A program made the position numbers and the translations under genes. Of a stretch of 6,299 nt of DNA, positions 3,958 through 6,299 are shown in pieces (positions within the stretch are counted from its first letter, which is position 1; each line of letters opens with the position of its first letter). The notes under the pieces are model-generated. The model worked only from the letters and a program-made list of their open reading frames with translations. It did not search any database and was not told the DNA's origin. Source of the stretch: Acidobacteria bacterium AH-259-L09 (GTDB taxonomy: Bacteria; Acidobacteriota; UBA6911; RPQK01); NCBI GenBank assembly GCA_027717875.1, contig JALLOL010000152.1:1-6299 (forward strand). The letters are read 5' to 3'.

Positions 3958-6245
3958 CACAGAGCCTGGCGCACTCGGTGGGCGGCCCCTACCAGATTTC
4001 GCAAAGAAGGTTCAACCTCCCGATAGCTCCTTGTCTTCAGGCCGCAGTCTGGATTAACCCATAGTTGTTCAGGTCGCAGCACTCGAGACGCCTTCATGAG
4101 GAGTTCCACGATCTCTTCCGACGACGGGATTCTTGGACTATGGATGTCGTACACTCCCAAGCCAATTTGATTGGGATACTTGAAGTCAGTGAACACCTTC
4201 AGCAGCTCCATGTCGGAACGAGAGGCTTCTATGAAAATGACGTCGGCATCCATGGCAGCAATGCTTTCGATCACATCGTCAAATTCCGCATAGCACATGT
4301 GAGTCTGAATCTGCGTCTCGGCCTTGACACCACTGGTGACGATGCGAAAAGACTCGACAGCCCACTGGCAGTACTCCTGCCAATTGCTCCTTCGCAGAGG
4401 TAACCCCTCCCGAAAAGCGGGCTCATCGACCTGGATAATGGGGACTTCAGCTTTCTCCAGATCCAGCACTTCATCACGGATGGCCAAGGCAATCTGCTTG
4501 CACGTCTCCGGGCGAGGCTGGTCATCACGGACGAAGGACCACTGGAGAATGGTCACGGGACCCGTGAGCATCCCCTTAATAGGTCGGTTCGTCAGGGAGG
4601 CGGCAAAGCGGGACCAATTCACCGTCAGGGGCCTGGCCCTGCGAACATCACCGTAAATGATGGGCGGCTTGACGTAGCGCGACCCGTAGCTCTGAACCCA
4701 GGCGTGACGGGTAAAAGCGAACCCGTCCAGCTGCTCGCCGAAATACTCGACCATATCGTTGCGCTCGAACTCGCCGTGGACAAGCACATCCAGACCGATG
4801 TTTTCCTGCAGCTCGATGACCTGCCGAATCTTCTCCTTCACAAATGACTCGTACTCGTCCTGGTTGACTTCACCTTTTCTCCAGCGTTGACGCATGCTGC
4901 GCACCTCGCGGGTCTGAGGAAAGGAGCCAATCGTAGTCGTAGGCAGTTTCGGAAGCCCCAGCTTCTCGGCCTGGAGCTGCTTGCGTTCCTTGAAAGGTGT
5001 GCCCCGCCGACTCATCTCGGGTCGAATCTGCCCAACGCGTGTCTTGACCGCGGGGTTATGAATCCGGGCAGAGCTTCTGCGGGATCCCAGAGCAGCCGTG
5101 TTCGCTTCCAACTCCCCCAGGATCGCATCGTGCCCTTCATTTAGGGCCCGTGTGAGCACACAAATCTCATGTAACTTCTGCCTGGCGAAGGCTAGCCAGT
5201 TTTTAAACTCGTCGTCGAGACCCTCTTCCAGCTCGAGGTCAATGGGAGTGTGAATCAATGAGCAGGAGGCAGACACCATTACTCGCTGTGAGCCCAAAGC
5301 TGATTTTGCTCGCTCTAATATGGCAAGCGACTGCTCGAAGTCGTTCTTCCAGACATTCCGTCCGTCGACCACACCAAGCGAGAGGATTTTATCTTCAGGC
5401 AGACCGAGGCTGAGGATGGCTTCAAGCTGCTCCGGAACGCGAACCAGGTCGACGTGTAGGGCGTCAACGGAGAGTTCCAGCGCCGTGTTGAGGTTGTCTC
5501 GAAGGCCCTCGAAATATGTAGCCAGGAAAAGCTTCAAGTTGGCAACAGCCTGCTTCAGCCTGTCGTAAGTCTTTCGATACAGGCGGAGCACCTCGGGAGT
5601 CTGGTCCAAAACCAAGCAGGGCTCGTCCAACTGCACCCACTCCGCTCCAGCCTCAGAAAGGCCGCGCAGCAGCTGTTCATAAACCGGCAGCAGACTGTCG
5701 ATCAGATCCAGCTGATCGAAAGAGTCCTCCTTCAGCTTGGACAACAGGAGAAAACTGACGGGTCCTATCAGGACGGGCTTTGTTCGAATGCCCAACTGCA
5801 GAGCTTCCCCGAACTCCTGAAGCGGCTTGAGGGAAGCCAGGTTGAAGCTCATGTCTTTGGTCAGCTCTGGGACAATGTAATGGTAGTTAGTATCAAACCA
5901 CTTTGTCATCTCCATAGGGGTGACGGCACCTGTGCCCGACTTTCCTCGTGCCATTGCGAAGTAGGTATCCAGACCGATCTTGTCTCCATTCCAGTCGTAG
6001 CGAGGCGGAACAGCCCCCACAATGGCACACATATCCAGCACCTGGTCATAGAAAGAGAAATCATTCGAAGGAATGAGATCGATATTCGCCTCTTGCTGCA
6101 GGCGCCAATTCTCACCCCGCAGCTTGGCTCCAGTCTCAACCAACTCCTTCTCCGAGATCTCACCCTTCCAGTAGGATTCCGTGGCTTTTTTCAGTTCACG
6201 CTGACGTCCGATACGTGGAAACCCGAGAGTCGTGGAAAGTACCAT
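3951..6245 (-). CDS. metE: Cobalamin-independent methionine synthase MetE
   Basis: This 764-residue cytoplasmic enzyme transfers a methyl group from 5-methyltetrahydropteroyl-tri-L-glutamate to homocysteine, the last step of methionine synthesis without vitamin B12. It aligns end to end with E. coli MetE (753 residues) from TLGFPRIG at the N terminus to NPDCGLKTR near the C terminus. The N-terminal domain spans about 1-390 and the catalytic C-terminal barrel about 430-764 (TTTIGSFPQT at 436-445). The zinc ligands are present: H649 and C651 (THMCYAEF), E673 and C734. The homocysteine-binding VDEPA lies at 606-610. The ATG at 6245 gives the expected N terminus, and GGGAG lies 9 bases upstream. 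The C terminus ends within a few residues of the family norm, but its final Gly and stop codon come from the palindrome at 3872-3957. It is probably the first gene of a transcript with the phosphoesterase. Confidence 0.98.
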   Translation of the reverse strand: MVLSTTLGFPRIGRQRELKKATESYWKGEISEKELVETGAKLRGENWRLQQEANIDLIPSNDFSFYDQVLDMCAIVGAVPPRYDWNGDKIGLDTYFAMARGKSGTGAVTPMEMTKWFDTNYHYIVPELTKDMSFNLASLKPLQEFGEALQLGIRTKPVLIGPVSFLLLSKLKEDSFDQLDLIDSLLPVYEQLLRGLSEAGAEWVQLDEPCLVLDQTPEVLRLYRKTYDRLKQAVANLKLFLATYFEGLRDNLNTALELSVDALHVDLVRVPEQLEAILSLGLPEDKILSLGVVDGRNVWKNDFEQSLAILERAKSALGSQRVMVSASCSLIHTPIDLELEEGLDDEFKNWLAFARQKLHEICVLTRALNEGHDAILGELEANTAALGSRRSSARIHNPAVKTRVGQIRPEMSRRGTPFKERKQLQAEKLGLPKLPTTTIGSFPQTREVRSMRQRWRKGEVNQDEYESFVKEKIRQVIELQENIGLDVLVHGEFERNDMVEYFGEQLDGFAFTRHAWVQSYGSRYVKPPIIYGDVRRARPLTVNWSRFAASLTNRPIKGMLTGPVTILQWSFVRDDQPRPETCKQIALAIRDEVLDLEKAEVPIIQVDEPAFREGLPLRRSNWQEYCQWAVESFRIVTSGVKAETQIQTHMCYAEFDDVIESIAAMDADVIFIEASRSDMELLKVFTDFKYPNQIGLGVYDIHSPRIPSSEEIVELLMKASRVLRPEQLWVNPDCGLKTRSYREVEPSLRNLVGAAHRVRQALWG

Positions 6246-6254
6246 TGCTAATTT

Positions 6255-6286
6255 CTCCCTGCCGACTGATGGCTACTCATATTGTA
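6255..6286 (-). promoter_or_regulatory. metE ribosome binding site and probable -10 box
   Basis: On the minus strand GGGAG (6259-6255) lies 9 bases before the metE ATG at 6245. TACAAT (6286-6281) matches five of six bases of a sigma-70 -10 box. Its -35 partner would lie at or beyond the window edge. If this promoter is used, the leader is only about 30 bases, too short for a SAM or cobalamin riboswitch, and none is visible. An upstream promoter with a riboswitch outside the window cannot be excluded. Confidence 0.4.
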
Positions 6287-6299
6287 TAGAAATTCACAT

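Noticed and set aside
6246..6299. SAM or cobalamin riboswitch ahead of metE
   Set aside because: Only 54 bases of upstream sequence are present and they show no conserved riboswitch core. The likely -10 box leaves a leader of about 30 bases.

Overview
The window holds four complete genes. In order they are a PAP2-family phosphatase (minus strand), a secreted M20 metallopeptidase of the glutamate carboxypeptidase type (plus), a YfcE/MJ0936-type metallophosphoesterase (minus) and full-length cobalamin-independent methionine synthase metE (minus). The genes use clear Shine-Dalgarno sequences of the AGGAG/GGGAG type. Two products carry Sec signal peptides, and the PAP2 protein has an N-terminal DUF5666-like domain. 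Together with a base composition a little above half GC (judged by eye), this suggests a Gram-negative soil or freshwater bacterium. Acidobacteriota or a similar lineage is possible, but the sequence does not settle the phylum.

Layout. Positions 1-567 contain no gene I can recognise. The stretch is rich in signals: an extended -10 promoter candidate, a near-perfect ribosome binding site driving only a 5-codon reading frame, two related palindromes, and short helically phased direct repeats. The pap2 gene occupies 568-1578 on the minus strand. A divergent intergenic region of 384 bp (1579-1962) holds a good promoter for pap2 and a 100-bp segment bounded by 18-bp imperfect inverted repeats. The M20 peptidase runs 1963-3261. 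It converges on the phosphoesterase gene (3373-3864, minus) across a 111-bp gap containing a long stem and short tandem repeats. metE (3951-6245, minus) lies upstream of the phosphoesterase gene on the same strand, and its ribosome binding site and a probable -10 box lie at the right edge.

The most striking structure is an 86-bp near-unbroken palindrome (3872-3957). It has two perfect 42-bp arms around a 2-nt centre and fills the whole metE-phosphoesterase gap. It supplies the last residue and the stop codon of metE. It also takes up the place where the phosphoesterase ribosome binding site should be, and each arm carries four G-tracts. It looks like an inserted REP/BIME-type or miniature mobile repeat that may now control expression of the downstream gene.

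How the genes work together. metE makes methionine from homocysteine and a polyglutamylated methyl-tetrahydrofolate. The M20 protein resembles carboxypeptidase G2, which removes glutamate from folates, so a folate connection can be imagined but is not shown. metE and the phosphoesterase gene are probably co-transcribed. The PAP2 gene seems independent.
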